Of a stretch of DNA of 64,000 bases, positions 34,650-42,903 are shown piece by piece. The notes beneath the pieces were generated by a model. That model saw only the letters and a list, made by a program, of their open reading frames with translations, was not told the origin of the DNA and did not search any database. The position numbers were made by a program, and so were the translations under genes. The stretch is from Streptomyces sp. NBC_00569 (lineage in GTDB: Bacteria > Actinomycetota > Actinomycetes > Streptomycetales > Streptomycetaceae): the NCBI RefSeq assembly GCF_036345255.1, contig NZ_CP107783.1, forward strand, positions 1,612,001 through 1,676,000, written 5' to 3'. The first letter of the stretch is position 1; each line of letters opens with the position of its first letter.

Positions 34650-34869
34650 GGGATTCCGTTCCTGTGCCGATGTCGAAGGCTGCCCAGCCGGGCAACGCCG
34701 CAGCGGTGCGGGCGGAACACACGCATTTCGACGGTATCGCGGGGTACGGACTCGCGCACTCCGGCAGCCGTTGGCTACCTGTAGGGGGCAATCACATGGC
34801 GGACCGCGGCGGAGTCGGAGGTCCTGGACACGCCGGAACGGGCGGTCGGCATCAGGCTGAAAAACGACC

Positions 34870-34950
34870 CCCGACAAGCTCCTCAAAGCCGCCTCGGCGT
34901 CTTTCACGCAGGAGCTCGACGAGCCCCGCACGGAGCTGACGCGGGCGGCC
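34870..34950 (+). pseudogene. Possible IS3-family OrfA tail
   Basis: The frame DKLLKAASASFTQELDEPRT resembles the C-terminus of IS3 transposase OrfA (an ILKxASxFFAxELDRP pattern). No leucine-zipper region, OrfB or terminal repeat is seen. At most this is a short fossil, in the 520-base gap between the peptidase pair and the TnpB element. The rest of the gap is featureless. Confidence 0.35.
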
Positions 34951-35088
34951 ACCAGCCGGCCCGCGAACACGGATGCGATGCACGACCGTGATCGGCTGCG
35001 GGGCGTGCTGCGGGGCGTCACTCCCTTGCCCCTGCACCGGGGTCATCAAAAGCGCCAGTGGACGGCGGCTGCCGTCACTGGCCGGGTG

Positions 35089-35250
35089 ATTGACGTCCTC
35101 CTCGCCCTGAAGGACGGGGATTCCCCTATGAGGGGGTTCGGCCGGTCGCCCGGCTTACGGGTTCCTGTTTCACAGACCGCCGGTGCCGAGGTCTCCACAG
35201 GCTGACACGAGCTGTCCGCCCGCGTGTCGGATGTTCTTCGCCGCGTTGAC
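35089..35250 (-). ncRNA. Putative TnpB guide (omega/reRNA) and right end of the 35-kb element
   Basis: Downstream of tnpB the coding strand runs GGAATCCCCGTCCTTCAGGG into a GAGGAGGACGTCAAT end. It has an imperfect 8-bp hairpin (35100-35119), as at the right ends of many Streptomyces IS605/IS1341 elements. TnpB guide RNAs overlap the 3' end of tnpB and finish at this boundary, so the guide would be the flanking bases just below 35090. The exact 5' end is not known. Confidence 0.45.
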
Positions 35251-36345
35251 GTCGGCATGCTCCGCGTGTCCGCAGCCTGAGGCTTTGCACCGAAACACCG
35301 CTTGGCTCTCGCGGTTTCCTTCGGTGACCAAGCCGCAGGCGGAACACCGCAGCGACGTATACGCGGGATTCACCTTCACCACGACCGTGCCCGTGTACCG
35401 GGCCGCGCTGATGAGGGAGAGTTCGAGACGATGCCAACCCTTATCGAGGATGGCCCGGTTCAGGCCCCGCTTCTGCCCAACCTTCCGGCCCGGTTCCGCT
35501 CGGGTGCCGCAGGCGGAGGCGGTCAGGTTCCGGGTCTTGAGGTCTTCGAGAACGACCAGAGCGTTCTTCGCAACGATCCGGGACGCGGTCTGCGCGCAGA
35601 AGTCTGCGCGCCGGTTGGACACGCGGCCCATGACCATGTTCATAGCGGCGAGCACCTTGGCCCGGTTTGTACTGCCGCGCTCGGACCGGGCCAGGCGCTG
35701 TTGCAGCCTCCGATACCGGGTGCCCTCGCCAGACGTGATGAACGCCCGGTCGTGGAAGTCGCCGTCCGAGGTGACAGCGGCAATCTTCACGCCCCGGTCG
35801 ATCCCGACCGACGTGTCCGCCATGGCGTGCCGCTGGGGAGTGACGGCCTGGTCGTCCACGAGGAAGGAAACAAACCAGTGCCCGGACCTGCGGCTGACCG
35901 TCGCGGAACGGATCTGTCCGCCCAGGGGGCGCGACCAGCGAAAGCGCACCCACCCCAGCTTCGGAAGCTTCACACGCCCCCACTTACGGCCCAGGCGCTC
36001 CACGGTGATCAGACTCCCGGCAGGGAACCGGAACGAGGGAGACCAACGGGCCTTGGACCGCCACCGCACCTTGAACGTGCCGTGATCCCGGCACGCCTTG
36101 TCGAGATCCCTAAGAGTCTGCTGCAACACATGCGACGGCGCGGCATTCAACCACCCGTGCTCACGCTTGGCATCAGCCAACTCACCGGCCTGCGGGACGT
36201 AGTTCATCCACGCGCCCCGACGCCGATACGCCCGCCGCTGCTCCAAGCCGATGTTCCACACCGACCGGCAAATATCAGCAAACTCCTGACACTGCGCAGC
36301 CTGACCCACCGTCACCTCAAGCCGATACCTACGACCAGTCAGCAC
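35170..36345 (-). CDS. tnpB: TnpB-type RNA-guided nuclease of an IS605/IS1341 element
   Basis: The 391-residue protein has a complete RuvC triad: D183 in VGIDRGVK, E267 in LVVLEDLKTRN and D365 in EHADVNAAKNI. A four-Cys zinc ribbon (C334, C337, C353, C358) sits between motifs II and III. No tnpA transposase gene is nearby, so the element is IS1341-like and needs a helper to move. GTG 36345 follows GGAGGGGGG; TTG 36363 is the alternative. The upstream left end includes the small dyad ccctccctaaggga at 36447-36460. The protein appears intact and may still cleave DNA. Confidence 0.9.
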   Translation of the reverse strand: MLTGRRYRLEVTVGQAAQCQEFADICRSVWNIGLEQRRAYRRRGAWMNYVPQAGELADAKREHGWLNAAPSHVLQQTLRDLDKACRDHGTFKVRWRSKARWSPSFRFPAGSLITVERLGRKWGRVKLPKLGWVRFRWSRPLGGQIRSATVSRRSGHWFVSFLVDDQAVTPQRHAMADTSVGIDRGVKIAAVTSDGDFHDRAFITSGEGTRYRRLQQRLARSERGSTNRAKVLAAMNMVMGRVSNRRADFCAQTASRIVAKNALVVLEDLKTRNLTASACGTRAEPGRKVGQKRGLNRAILDKGWHRLELSLISAARYTGTVVVKVNPAYTSLRCSACGLVTEGNRESQAVFRCKASGCGHAEHADVNAAKNIRHAGGQLVSACGDLGTGGL

Positions 36346-36511
36346 AAGAACACCCCCCTCCAACCAAGGCGATCAGGCTAGCGCGGGCCACTGACAACGC
36401 AGCGAACTCCGCCGCTACGCGGCTACAGTCCGAGGATGAGCTAACCCTCCCTAAGGGAAGGAGTCTGCGCTCAAATGACCCGATCAAAGCTCTGGGTATC
36501 TCCGAGCGGGA

Positions 36512-36892
36512 TCATCGGGCCTCGTCGCTCCTAGAGGACAACGGCGCCCAGGTGTACTGGACGCGCACGCCGTGGTCGTGGAGCCATGCGGTCTCGCGGT
36601 GCCGGAGTTCGTGCGCCGACTCCGGGGCGATGGCGCAGGGCCAGCGGACGAGGACCGCGGTGACGTCGCCGGTCTGTGCCAGCTGTCTCACGCGCCGCCA
36701 CCCGCTGCGCTGGGCCGGGTCGGGCTCACCGTACGTGTCGGTGACGACCTCGGCGATCTCCAGTCCGCGCTCCTGGGCGAACGCGTGGCCTTCTGTCTGC
36801 GCGCACTGCGTGGCCGACCCGGGCGCGCCCCGGGCCCGGTCGGCACATACGTACAGCACGACGGGAGGAGGGGCTTCGCTGTGGGGGGTCAT
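36512..36892 (-). CDS. Resolvase-fold protein lacking the catalytic serine
   Basis: The 126-residue protein follows the N-terminal fold of serine recombinases. It runs VVLYVCADRARG, a helix FAQERGLEIAEVVTDTYGEP, RSGWRRVRQLAQTGDVTAVLV and a final strand GVRVQYTWAPL. The motif that normally holds the nucleophile (YARVS) reads YVCADR, with no Ser, and the C-terminal DNA-binding domain is missing. It is therefore probably not a recombinase. ATG 36892 has AGAAGG upstream. The same-strand HATPase gene starts about 660 bases upstream and ends 205 bases before it. Confidence 0.7.
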   Translation of the reverse strand: MTPHSEAPPPVVLYVCADRARGAPGSATQCAQTEGHAFAQERGLEIAEVVTDTYGEPDPAQRSGWRRVRQLAQTGDVTAVLVRWPCAIAPESAHELRHRETAWLHDHGVRVQYTWAPLSSRSDEAR

Positions 36893-37097
36893 GGGCGCCT
36901 TCTGTAGATGGATCGAGGAGCAGGGGTTCCTCGCCGCGTGAAGGGGACGTAGCGGGGCCGTGCCGTGCCGACCGCGGTCTCTGTCGTTGGACGGGGGAAC
37001 TGGTCCGGCGCGCGGCAGGCCGGGCCTGGCCGCGCCGCATCCGGGGTGTCGCTGCCGGGGCGGGCGCCACGTTCGGCGCGGGCCGGCGCCCATGGCG

Positions 37098-37556
37098 TCA
37101 GGGGTGAGCCGTCAACTCTGCCCAGACGACCTTGCCTTCGGCCCGCGTCGAGCGTGCGGAGCCCCAGCGGTCCGCGAGTTGCTGGACGAGGAAGAGACCT
37201 CGCCCGCCCTCGTCGCCGGGGCCGGCCTGGTGCTCGGGCGGGCGGACCGGGGTGCGGCCGTCGTCGTGGAGTTCGATGCGCAGGCACCGCTCGTCGCCGG
37301 TCAGCGTGAGGCCGCACAGGACTTGACCGCTGTCGGTGTGGAGTACAGCGTTCGTGGTCAGCTCGGAGACCAGCAGCACCGCGTCGCACAAGGCGTCGCC
37401 CGGCACCTTCCAGGCGCGGAGCCGGTCGCGCACGGTGTGGCGGGCGGATCTCGCGCTGGTGCGCAGGGCGGGGAGGCCGAACCAGTACTCCCGACGAGGC
37501 GCGGTCGTGGCTAAGGCGGGGGTCAAAGCCGGGGCTGAGGGGGTGGGCAGAGTCAC
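37098..37556 (-). CDS. HATPase-domain protein, RsbW-type anti-sigma kinase-like
   Basis: The 152-residue cytosolic protein is a single GHKL ATPase domain. It has the N-box SELTTNAVLHT, G1 motif LHDDGRTPVRP and G2 motif DEGGRGLFLVQQLADRWG. Streptomycetes have many such stand-alone kinases, thought to act as anti-sigma factors or to partner other regulators. No sigma factor or antagonist gene is adjacent. Beside it are a resolvase-like protein and, divergently, a DUF5753 regulator cassette, so it may belong to that signalling group. Confidence 0.85.
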   Translation of the reverse strand: MTLPTPSAPALTPALATTAPRREYWFGLPALRTSARSARHTVRDRLRAWKVPGDALCDAVLLVSELTTNAVLHTDSGQVLCGLTLTGDERCLRIELHDDGRTPVRPPEHQAGPGDEGGRGLFLVQQLADRWGSARSTRAEGKVVWAELTAHP

Positions 37557-37871
37557 GGATGTCGCCTTCCAGTGCCTTCCGGGGGGCAGGCGCGGTGTGG
37601 GGATGCGGGCTGCAGCTCGAGCGGTGAGAGGCGTGTATCGAGGCAGGCGCCCTGCGGTGGGGTGCCGACGACGGCATCAGCATCACGTCCCCCGTCCGGG
37701 CCGGATGCTGCGTCAGAGCTGTGACTTGACCGCTCACACGCCAACTATGCGCGCGATCACGTTCACCCTGCAACCGACTCCCTGATAATTTCAGCAGTCG
37801 AATATCACTCTGGCGTCGTCTTCAAGTCACTGTCAGAATGGCGTTGTTGATGATCCCTCAGGAGGTTGGGC
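37557..37871. other. Divergent regulatory region of the HATPase and HTH-DUF5753 genes
   Basis: This 315-base region is locally AT-rich around 37785-37850 (ctgataatttcagcagtcgaatatc), a likely promoter area for the plus-strand regulator. GGAGG at 37861-37865 is that gene's ribosome site. No other gene or hairpin is recognised. Confidence 0.4.
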
Positions 37872-38738
37872 GTGAGTGAAGCCCGTTCCGGCACCAGCGC
37901 GCCGACAGTCCTGCGCATGATCCTCGGCCGCCGGCTGCAGGACATGCGGCTCGGCGCCGGTGCCTCGCTGGAGGACGCGGCGAAAGCTCTGCGCGTGAAG
38001 ACCCTGACGATCCGCCGGCTGGAAAAGGCCGAGGTCGCGCTGAAGCCTCTCTATGTGGAGAAGCTCCTGGAGACCTACGGCGCGGACCGCCAGGAGATAG
38101 ACGAGTTCGTCGACCTGGCCGAGCAGGCCAACGAGCCCGGCTGGTGGCACTCCTACCGCGACGTCGTCCCCAATTGGTTCACCGCCTACGTCAGCCTGGA
38201 GACCGGCGCAAAGACCTTGCGCACCTATGAACCCCAGTACGTCACCGGCCTTCTGCAGACTCCCGACTACGCGCGCGGCGTGCTGCGCGGTGGGTTGCCG
38301 AACGGCAGCGAGGAGGAGCTCTCGCGCCGCGTGGAGCTGCGGCTGCTCCGCCAGAGCCTGCTGGAGCGGGAGGACGCCCCCACGTTGTGGGTGGTCATGG
38401 AGGAAGCCGTCCTGCACCGGACGGTGGGCAGCCCTGACGTGATGCGGGAGCAGATCGAGCGGCTTCTGGAGGTGTCCGAGCTCGCTCATATCAGCCTCGA
38501 CATCGTGCCCTTCACCGCCGGTGCGCACGTCGGGGCGTGTGCCCCGTTCACGTATTTCCGGTTCGAGGAGCCCGAGCTGCCCGACATCGTCTACAGCGAG
38601 CTCCTGTCCGCCTCCGTCTACCTGGACCAGCGCGCGGACGTCGTCGCCCATCTCGAGGCGCATTCCCGTATGGCGCTGCTGACGTCGTCGGAGGACAGCA
38701 GGGCGCTCTTGAACCGCATGCGCAAGGAGTACTCGTGA
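37872..38738 (+). CDS. HTH/DUF5753 regulator (Scr1-type)
   Basis: The 288-residue protein has an N-terminal XRE HTH (about residues 15-70, LGRRLQDMRLGAGASLEDAA, then LRVKTLTIRRLE). A DUF5753 effector domain (about 100-285) follows, with LRTYEPQYVTGLLQTPDYAR, LWVVMEEAVLHR and DIVYSELLSASVYLD. These regulators are paired with DUF397 proteins in streptomycetes and affect development or antibiotic output. Here the partner starts inside the stop codon (GTGA). GTG 37872 lies 6 bases after GGAGG, better than TTG 37866. Confidence 0.9.
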   Translation: MSEARSGTSAPTVLRMILGRRLQDMRLGAGASLEDAAKALRVKTLTIRRLEKAEVALKPLYVEKLLETYGADRQEIDEFVDLAEQANEPGWWHSYRDVVPNWFTAYVSLETGAKTLRTYEPQYVTGLLQTPDYARGVLRGGLPNGSEEELSRRVELRLLRQSLLEREDAPTLWVVMEEAVLHRTVGSPDVMREQIERLLEVSELAHISLDIVPFTAGAHVGACAPFTYFRFEEPELPDIVYSELLSASVYLDQRADVVAHLEAHSRMALLTSSEDSRALLNRMRKEYS

Positions 38739-38986
38739 CGATCACTGACGAGGGCGTGTACAACGGGATGCCGGCGCGCGATCTCGGGGAGCAGGGCTGG
38801 GAACGTCCCTGGAGCGGGCCGAACGGCGGCCAGTGCGTCGAGACGAAGCAGCTCGCCGACGGCCGCGTGGCCATTCGGCAGTCCACCGACCCGGCCGGGC
38901 CGGCCCTGATCTACACGCCGGACGAGATCGCAGCGTTCGTCCGCGGGGTCAAACAGGGCCTGGCCGATCACTTGGCCGCCGGGTGA
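38735..38986 (+). CDS. DUF397 protein, partner of the DUF5753 regulator
   Basis: The 83-residue protein has the DUF397 pattern WSGPNGGQCVETKQLADG, then RVAIRQSTDPAGPALIYTPDEIAAFV, with a 20-residue N-terminal extension. The family is the small cognate partner of HTH-DUF5753 regulators, sometimes likened to a toxin-antitoxin pair. Its GTG start overlaps the upstream stop by 4 bases, so translation is coupled. It precedes the DUF574 methyltransferase by 85 bases. Confidence 0.88.
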   Translation: MTITDEGVYNGMPARDLGEQGWERPWSGPNGGQCVETKQLADGRVAIRQSTDPAGPALIYTPDEIAAFVRGVKQGLADHLAAG

Positions 38987-39071
38987 ACCGGCGGCGGGCA
39001 GCGGAAGGGACGACGACACCGGTCTCGTCCTGGGCCTGCGGGCCGACAGACACACACCTGAAGGGGAGAGC

Positions 39072-39887
39072 ATGACCACCAGGCAGGCCGGCCGGGATCT
39101 CGACACGAGCAAGGCGCACTCGGCCCGGATGTACGACTACTTCCTCGGCGGCAAGGACCACTTCGAGATCGACAAGGACGCGGCCCTGGTCGCCGCCCAG
39201 GCCCACCCGGGCATCTACGTGACCGCTCGCGAGAACCGGGCGTTCATGCACCGGGCCACTCGTGTGCTGGCGCAGGAGCACGGCATCCGCCAGTGGCTGG
39301 ACATCGGCACGGGCATCCCGACCGAGCCCAATCTGCACCAGGTCGCCCAGTCCGTCGCGGTCGATGCGCGCGTCGTGTACGCCGACAACGACCCCCTCGT
39401 CCTCAAGTACGCCGAGCGCCTGATGCGCAGCACGACGCAGGGACGCACGGCCTACATCGAGGCCGACGCCACCGACCCCGATACGCTCATGAGCGCCGTG
39501 GAAGCCTCGGAGGTCCTGGACTTCGACCAGCCCATCGCCCTCTCCCTCAACGCGCTCATGCACTTCATCACCGACCCGCACGACCCGTACGCCATCATCC
39601 GCCGGCTGCTCGACCCGCTCCCGGCCGGCAGCGCCCTCGCCATGAACCACTGCACGCCCGACTTCGACCCCGAAACCTGGAACAAGGTCGCGGAGGTCTA
39701 CACCAAGTCCGGGTCTCCGGTGCAGTTCCGTTCGCACGACCAGGTCCGCCGATTCTTCGACGGGCTCGACCTGATCGAACCCGGCATCGTCTGCTGCCAC
39801 CGCTGGCGTCCCGCCGGTCCCTCCGACGGGACGGAGCCCGAGGACGCCCAGATCAGCCTGTTGGCGGGTGTGGGCATCAAACGCTGA
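39072..39887 (+). CDS. DUF574 SAM-dependent methyltransferase
   Basis: The 271-residue protein matches the streptomycete DUF574 (PF04672) family. It has ARMYDYFLGGKDHFEIDKDA at the N-terminus, the SAM loop WLDIGTGIPTEPNLHQ, YADNDPLVLKYAERLM for the ribose acid, and MHFITDPHDPYAIIRRLLDP. The substrate is unknown. It follows DUF397 by 85 bases on the same strand and is a common neighbour of such cassettes. ATG 39072 has GGGGAGAGC upstream. Confidence 0.9.
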   Translation: MTTRQAGRDLDTSKAHSARMYDYFLGGKDHFEIDKDAALVAAQAHPGIYVTARENRAFMHRATRVLAQEHGIRQWLDIGTGIPTEPNLHQVAQSVAVDARVVYADNDPLVLKYAERLMRSTTQGRTAYIEADATDPDTLMSAVEASEVLDFDQPIALSLNALMHFITDPHDPYAIIRRLLDPLPAGSALAMNHCTPDFDPETWNKVAEVYTKSGSPVQFRSHDQVRRFFDGLDLIEPGIVCCHRWRPAGPSDGTEPEDAQISLLAGVGIKR

Positions 39888-39949
39888 CCGGTATCAGGCC
39901 GAGGGTCCGGTCGGCCGGGCACCTGCGTCCGCGACCCTTACGTGGTTGC

Positions 39950-41377
39950 TCAGCCGGCGGTGGCGAAAGCCGGCGGGTGCAGGGTGCCCAGGGCGGTTTC
40001 GAGCGTCTGGGCGGCGCCGAGTGCGAGGTCCTCTCGGTGGTGCGGGGCGACGAGTTGGACGGCGCAGGGCAGTCCGTCGGGGCTCAGGCCGGCGGGGACG
40101 CTGATGGCCGGGTGACCGGTGTCGTTGAAGACGGAGGTGTAGGAGATGGGCAGGGTCCGCTCCCGCACCGCCGCCGCCAGGTCCGGGCCGGTCGCGGGCC
40201 ACGCCGTGGTGGGGACGGTCGGCATCAGCAGCAGGTCGTACCGGCCGAAGAGTTCCGCCGTCCACTGGTCCAGCAGGGCGCGGTGTGTCCAGTAGGCGGC
40301 GAAGTCGTCGAGCGTGACGGTGCGGCCGCCGTCGAGTATGTCGGCGAACCAGGGTTCGAAGTCGCCGCGGCGAGCCGTGAAGTCGTCGAGTACGCCGAGG
40401 AGTCGGTTGTAGGCCAGGACTTTCTGCCGCAGCAGGAAGGGGGCCGGGAAGTCCGTGGCGCCGGGCAGCGCCGCCTCGTCGTCCCGGACGTCGTGGCCCT
40501 GTTCGCGCAGGAGGCCGGCTGTGCGCTCCAGGGCGTGCAGCATCTCGGGCCGCGGGGCGGATATGCCCAGGGTGCGCAGGACTCCCACGCGCAGCGGGGG
40601 CATGGGTGTGTCGAGGCCGTCCAGGTACGAGGCGGCCGGTGCGGGGAGCGAGTTCGGGTCGGCGGGGTGGTGCCCCGCCGCCACGTCGAGGTGCAGTGCG
40701 GTGTCGCGGACGGTGCGGGCCATACCGCTGAGGCAGGCGTGCTGCGGCCAGCACGGCATGCGGGAGGGGCCCTGCGGAATGCGGCCGCGGCTCGGCTTCA
40801 GGCCGACGATGCCGCACAGCGCCGCGGGAATGCGGGTGGAGCCGCCGCCGTCCCCGCCCGTGCCGAGGGCGACGAGCCCGGCGGCGACCGCCGCTGCGGC
40901 GCCCCCGCTGGAACCGCCCGGCGACAGCTCCTGATTCCACGGGTTGCGGGTGACGCCGAAGGCATCGTTGGCGGTGTGCACGCCCGCGCCGATCGGCGGC
41001 AGGTTCGTCTTGCCGATGACGAGGGCGCCGGCGGCGCGCAGCCGGGCGACGTGGATGCTGTCACGGGTGGCCGGCGGGCTGTGCCGGTAGGCGCTGGTGC
41101 CCCTGCTGGTCGGGAATCCGGCCGCGTCCTCGAGATCCTTGACGAGGACGGGGAGGCCGGCGAGCGGGCCGGGGTCCTCGCCGCGGGCGAGCCGCGCGGT
41201 GAGGGCGGCGGCCTCGGTGAGGGCCCGCTCGGGGTCCAGGGCGACGACGGAGTTGAGTGCGGCGTCGGCGGTCTGGATCCGGCCGAGCGTGTGGCCCATG
41301 AGTTCCTCGGGCGACAGCGCGCGGCGCCGTATGAGGGCGGTGAGTTCGGTCGCGGAGGCGTAGGACAGATCGGTCAT
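39950..41377 (-). CDS. Amidase-signature hydrolase
   Basis: The 475-residue enzyme has the full Ser-cisSer-Lys triad. K80 is in LPVLVKDLEDAAG, S156 in SPGGSSGGAAAAVAAG and the nucleophile S180 in GGDGGGSTRIPAALCGIVGL, with the family's 24-residue Ser-Ser spacing. The substrate is an amide or ester; the adjacent MFS carrier suggests an imported compound. Its ATG overlaps the carrier stop by 4 bases, so the two are coupled. A much longer upstream open frame in the same register is spurious. Confidence 0.9.
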   Translation of the reverse strand: MTDLSYASATELTALIRRRALSPEELMGHTLGRIQTADAALNSVVALDPERALTEAAALTARLARGEDPGPLAGLPVLVKDLEDAAGFPTSRGTSAYRHSPPATRDSIHVARLRAAGALVIGKTNLPPIGAGVHTANDAFGVTRNPWNQELSPGGSSGGAAAAVAAGLVALGTGGDGGGSTRIPAALCGIVGLKPSRGRIPQGPSRMPCWPQHACLSGMARTVRDTALHLDVAAGHHPADPNSLPAPAASYLDGLDTPMPPLRVGVLRTLGISAPRPEMLHALERTAGLLREQGHDVRDDEAALPGATDFPAPFLLRQKVLAYNRLLGVLDDFTARRGDFEPWFADILDGGRTVTLDDFAAYWTHRALLDQWTAELFGRYDLLLMPTVPTTAWPATGPDLAAAVRERTLPISYTSVFNDTGHPAISVPAGLSPDGLPCAVQLVAPHHREDLALGAAQTLETALGTLHPPAFATAG

Positions 41378-42771
41378 GGCAGGACGGGCTCCTCGGAAGT
41401 GCGGGGGTTTTCGGCAGGTGGGGCGGGGTCCAGGCTGACGCCGGTGGTGCGGGGGCCGAAGCGGGCGGCGACCAAGCCTCCGACGGCGCTCAGGGCGGCG
41501 AGCAGGACGAAGACGGCGGTGTATCCGGCGCCTTCGTAGAGGGCCGCGACGAGCAGCGGGGCGGCGAAGTTGAAGATGCGGGACAGAGCGTTGGCGGTGC
41601 CGGATCCGAGCGCGCGGACGCGGGTGGGGAAGATCTCGGCCGAGTACACCTGGAGGAAGGGCACGGCCATCTGGAAGAGCAGGCTGACCAGGCAGCCCAG
41701 GACGAGGACGGCCGCGGGATCGCGGACGAATCCGAAGAGCAGCAGCGTGGCGGCGGTCAGCGAGCCGAGGGCCAGTTGGGTGCGGCGCCGGTCCCAGCGG
41801 TCGATGAGCGGAACGGCGGCAAGTGCGCCCAGCGGCGCCGCCGTTGCCAGGACGGCGGACAGCAGCAGGGTGTCGTCGAGGTCGAGTCCGGTCTCTGAAA
41901 GGAGCGTGGGCGTCCAGGTGTTGTACGCGGAGTAGGCGAGGAGTCCGGTCACCCACATCGTGGTGACGACCAGGAAGTTGCGGCGGTTCGCACCGTGCCA
42001 CAGCTCGGCGATCCTGGGGTGGTCGGGCGGCGCCTGGGTGGTCGACGGGGCGGGGCCCGTGTCGCTGCCGGGCGGTGTCTGGACGCCACACTGCCGTTCG
42101 ATCGACCGGACGATGTCGTCCGCCTTCGCCAGCTCGCCGCGGGAGGCGAGCCAGCGCGGGCTCTCGGGGACCCAGCGGCGGATCAGCCAGGCGAAGACGG
42201 CCCCGAAGAGGCCGAGGGCGAAGACCAGGCGCCACCCCCAGGTCCACTGGGGCACCAGGAAGTAGCCGGCCCAGGCGGCGATGGGAATGCCGAGCGAGCC
42301 GACCGCCACCTTGTAGGTCTGCAGCCGTCCGCGGGAGGCGGCCGGAACGAACTCGGTGAGGACGACGATGGCGACGACGGCCATGCCCTGGGCGCCGAAG
42401 TGAGCCGCGGTACGGGCCACGAGCAGCTGCCACGGGCTCTGCACGAGGACGCACCCGACGGTGGCCGTGCAGTAGAGGGCGACGCAGGCGAGCATGGTGC
42501 GGCGGCGGCCGAGGTGGTCTGCGAGATACCCGGCGAGCACCCCGCCGGCGAACGCGCCGAGCTGCCCCACACCGGCCACGGCGGCGACGGCCGACAGGGA
42601 CAGTCCCCACTGGTCGCGCAGGGCGGGGGCGACGAACGCGAAGGCGTAGGTCTCCACCCACTCGAAGAGGATCATTCCGGCCAGTGCGACGACCAGGCGC
42701 CGGTGGAACGGACTGAGCGGGAGCCGGTCGAGCCGTTGCCCGAGTGCGGCGGCGTGCGAGGTGACAGCCAC
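41374..42771 (-). CDS. MFS transporter of the sugar/organic-acid symporter type
   Basis: The 465-residue protein has twelve hydrophobic segments and MFS signatures: GYLADHLGRRRTMLAC after helix 2, VPAASRGRLQTYK after helix 4, RWVPESPRW after helix 6, LIDRWDRRRTQLA after helix 8 and IFPTRVRALGSG after helix 10. This pattern is that of the metabolite:H+ symporters that take up aromatic or small organic acids. It is translationally coupled to the amidase. With the CoA-transferase upstream it may form an uptake-hydrolysis-activation route. Confidence 0.9.
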   Translation of the reverse strand: MAVTSHAAALGQRLDRLPLSPFHRRLVVALAGMILFEWVETYAFAFVAPALRDQWGLSLSAVAAVAGVGQLGAFAGGVLAGYLADHLGRRRTMLACVALYCTATVGCVLVQSPWQLLVARTAAHFGAQGMAVVAIVVLTEFVPAASRGRLQTYKVAVGSLGIPIAAWAGYFLVPQWTWGWRLVFALGLFGAVFAWLIRRWVPESPRWLASRGELAKADDIVRSIERQCGVQTPPGSDTGPAPSTTQAPPDHPRIAELWHGANRRNFLVVTTMWVTGLLAYSAYNTWTPTLLSETGLDLDDTLLLSAVLATAAPLGALAAVPLIDRWDRRRTQLALGSLTAATLLLFGFVRDPAAVLVLGCLVSLLFQMAVPFLQVYSAEIFPTRVRALGSGTANALSRIFNFAAPLLVAALYEGAGYTAVFVLLAALSAVGGLVAARFGPRTTGVSLDPAPPAENPRTSEEPVLP

Positions 42772-42813
42772 GGGCGTACTACCTCCCTAGGGGAAAGGGT
42801 GAGCGGAGTGAGG

Positions 42814-42903
42814 GCGGTTCAGGTCGTTCTGGTGGAGCCGAGAGCGGTTCAGATCACGCCGTCGGAGCCCTGGGCGGTTCAGATCACGCCGTCGGCGCAA
42901 AGG
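42814..42903 (-). repeat. 30-bp tandem triplication of the CoA-transferase gene tail
   Basis: Three units of exactly 30 bases start with gcggttcagRtc at 42814, 42844 and 42874. Copies 2 and 3 share their first 22 bases, gcggttcagatcacgccgtcgg in two parts; copy 1 is more diverged. Copy 3 contains the last codons and TGA of the CaiB-type gene, so copies 1 and 2 are duplications lying just past the stop. Confidence 0.85.

Noticed and set aside
31497..34784. Plus-strand open frame of 1095 codons across both peptidase genes
   Set aside because: It has no domain features, and the minus strand encodes two signal-peptide-bearing hydrolases with intact triads. High GC codon bias creates such antisense frames.
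35170..36345. TnpB as a Cas12 effector or part of a defence system
   Set aside because: Its size, IS-type ends and lack of cas1/cas2 or arrays fit an ordinary IS1341-type element.
38537..38986. 149-residue version of the DUF397 protein
   Set aside because: The first half is an out-of-phase reading of the DUF5753 gene; the GTG at 38735 gives a normal-sized protein and a typical overlap.
41378..42661. Apparent 900-residue fusion extending the amidase N-terminus
   Set aside because: The extension is an out-of-phase reading of the MFS gene. The amidase start at 41377 overlaps the MFS stop as a normal ATGA junction.
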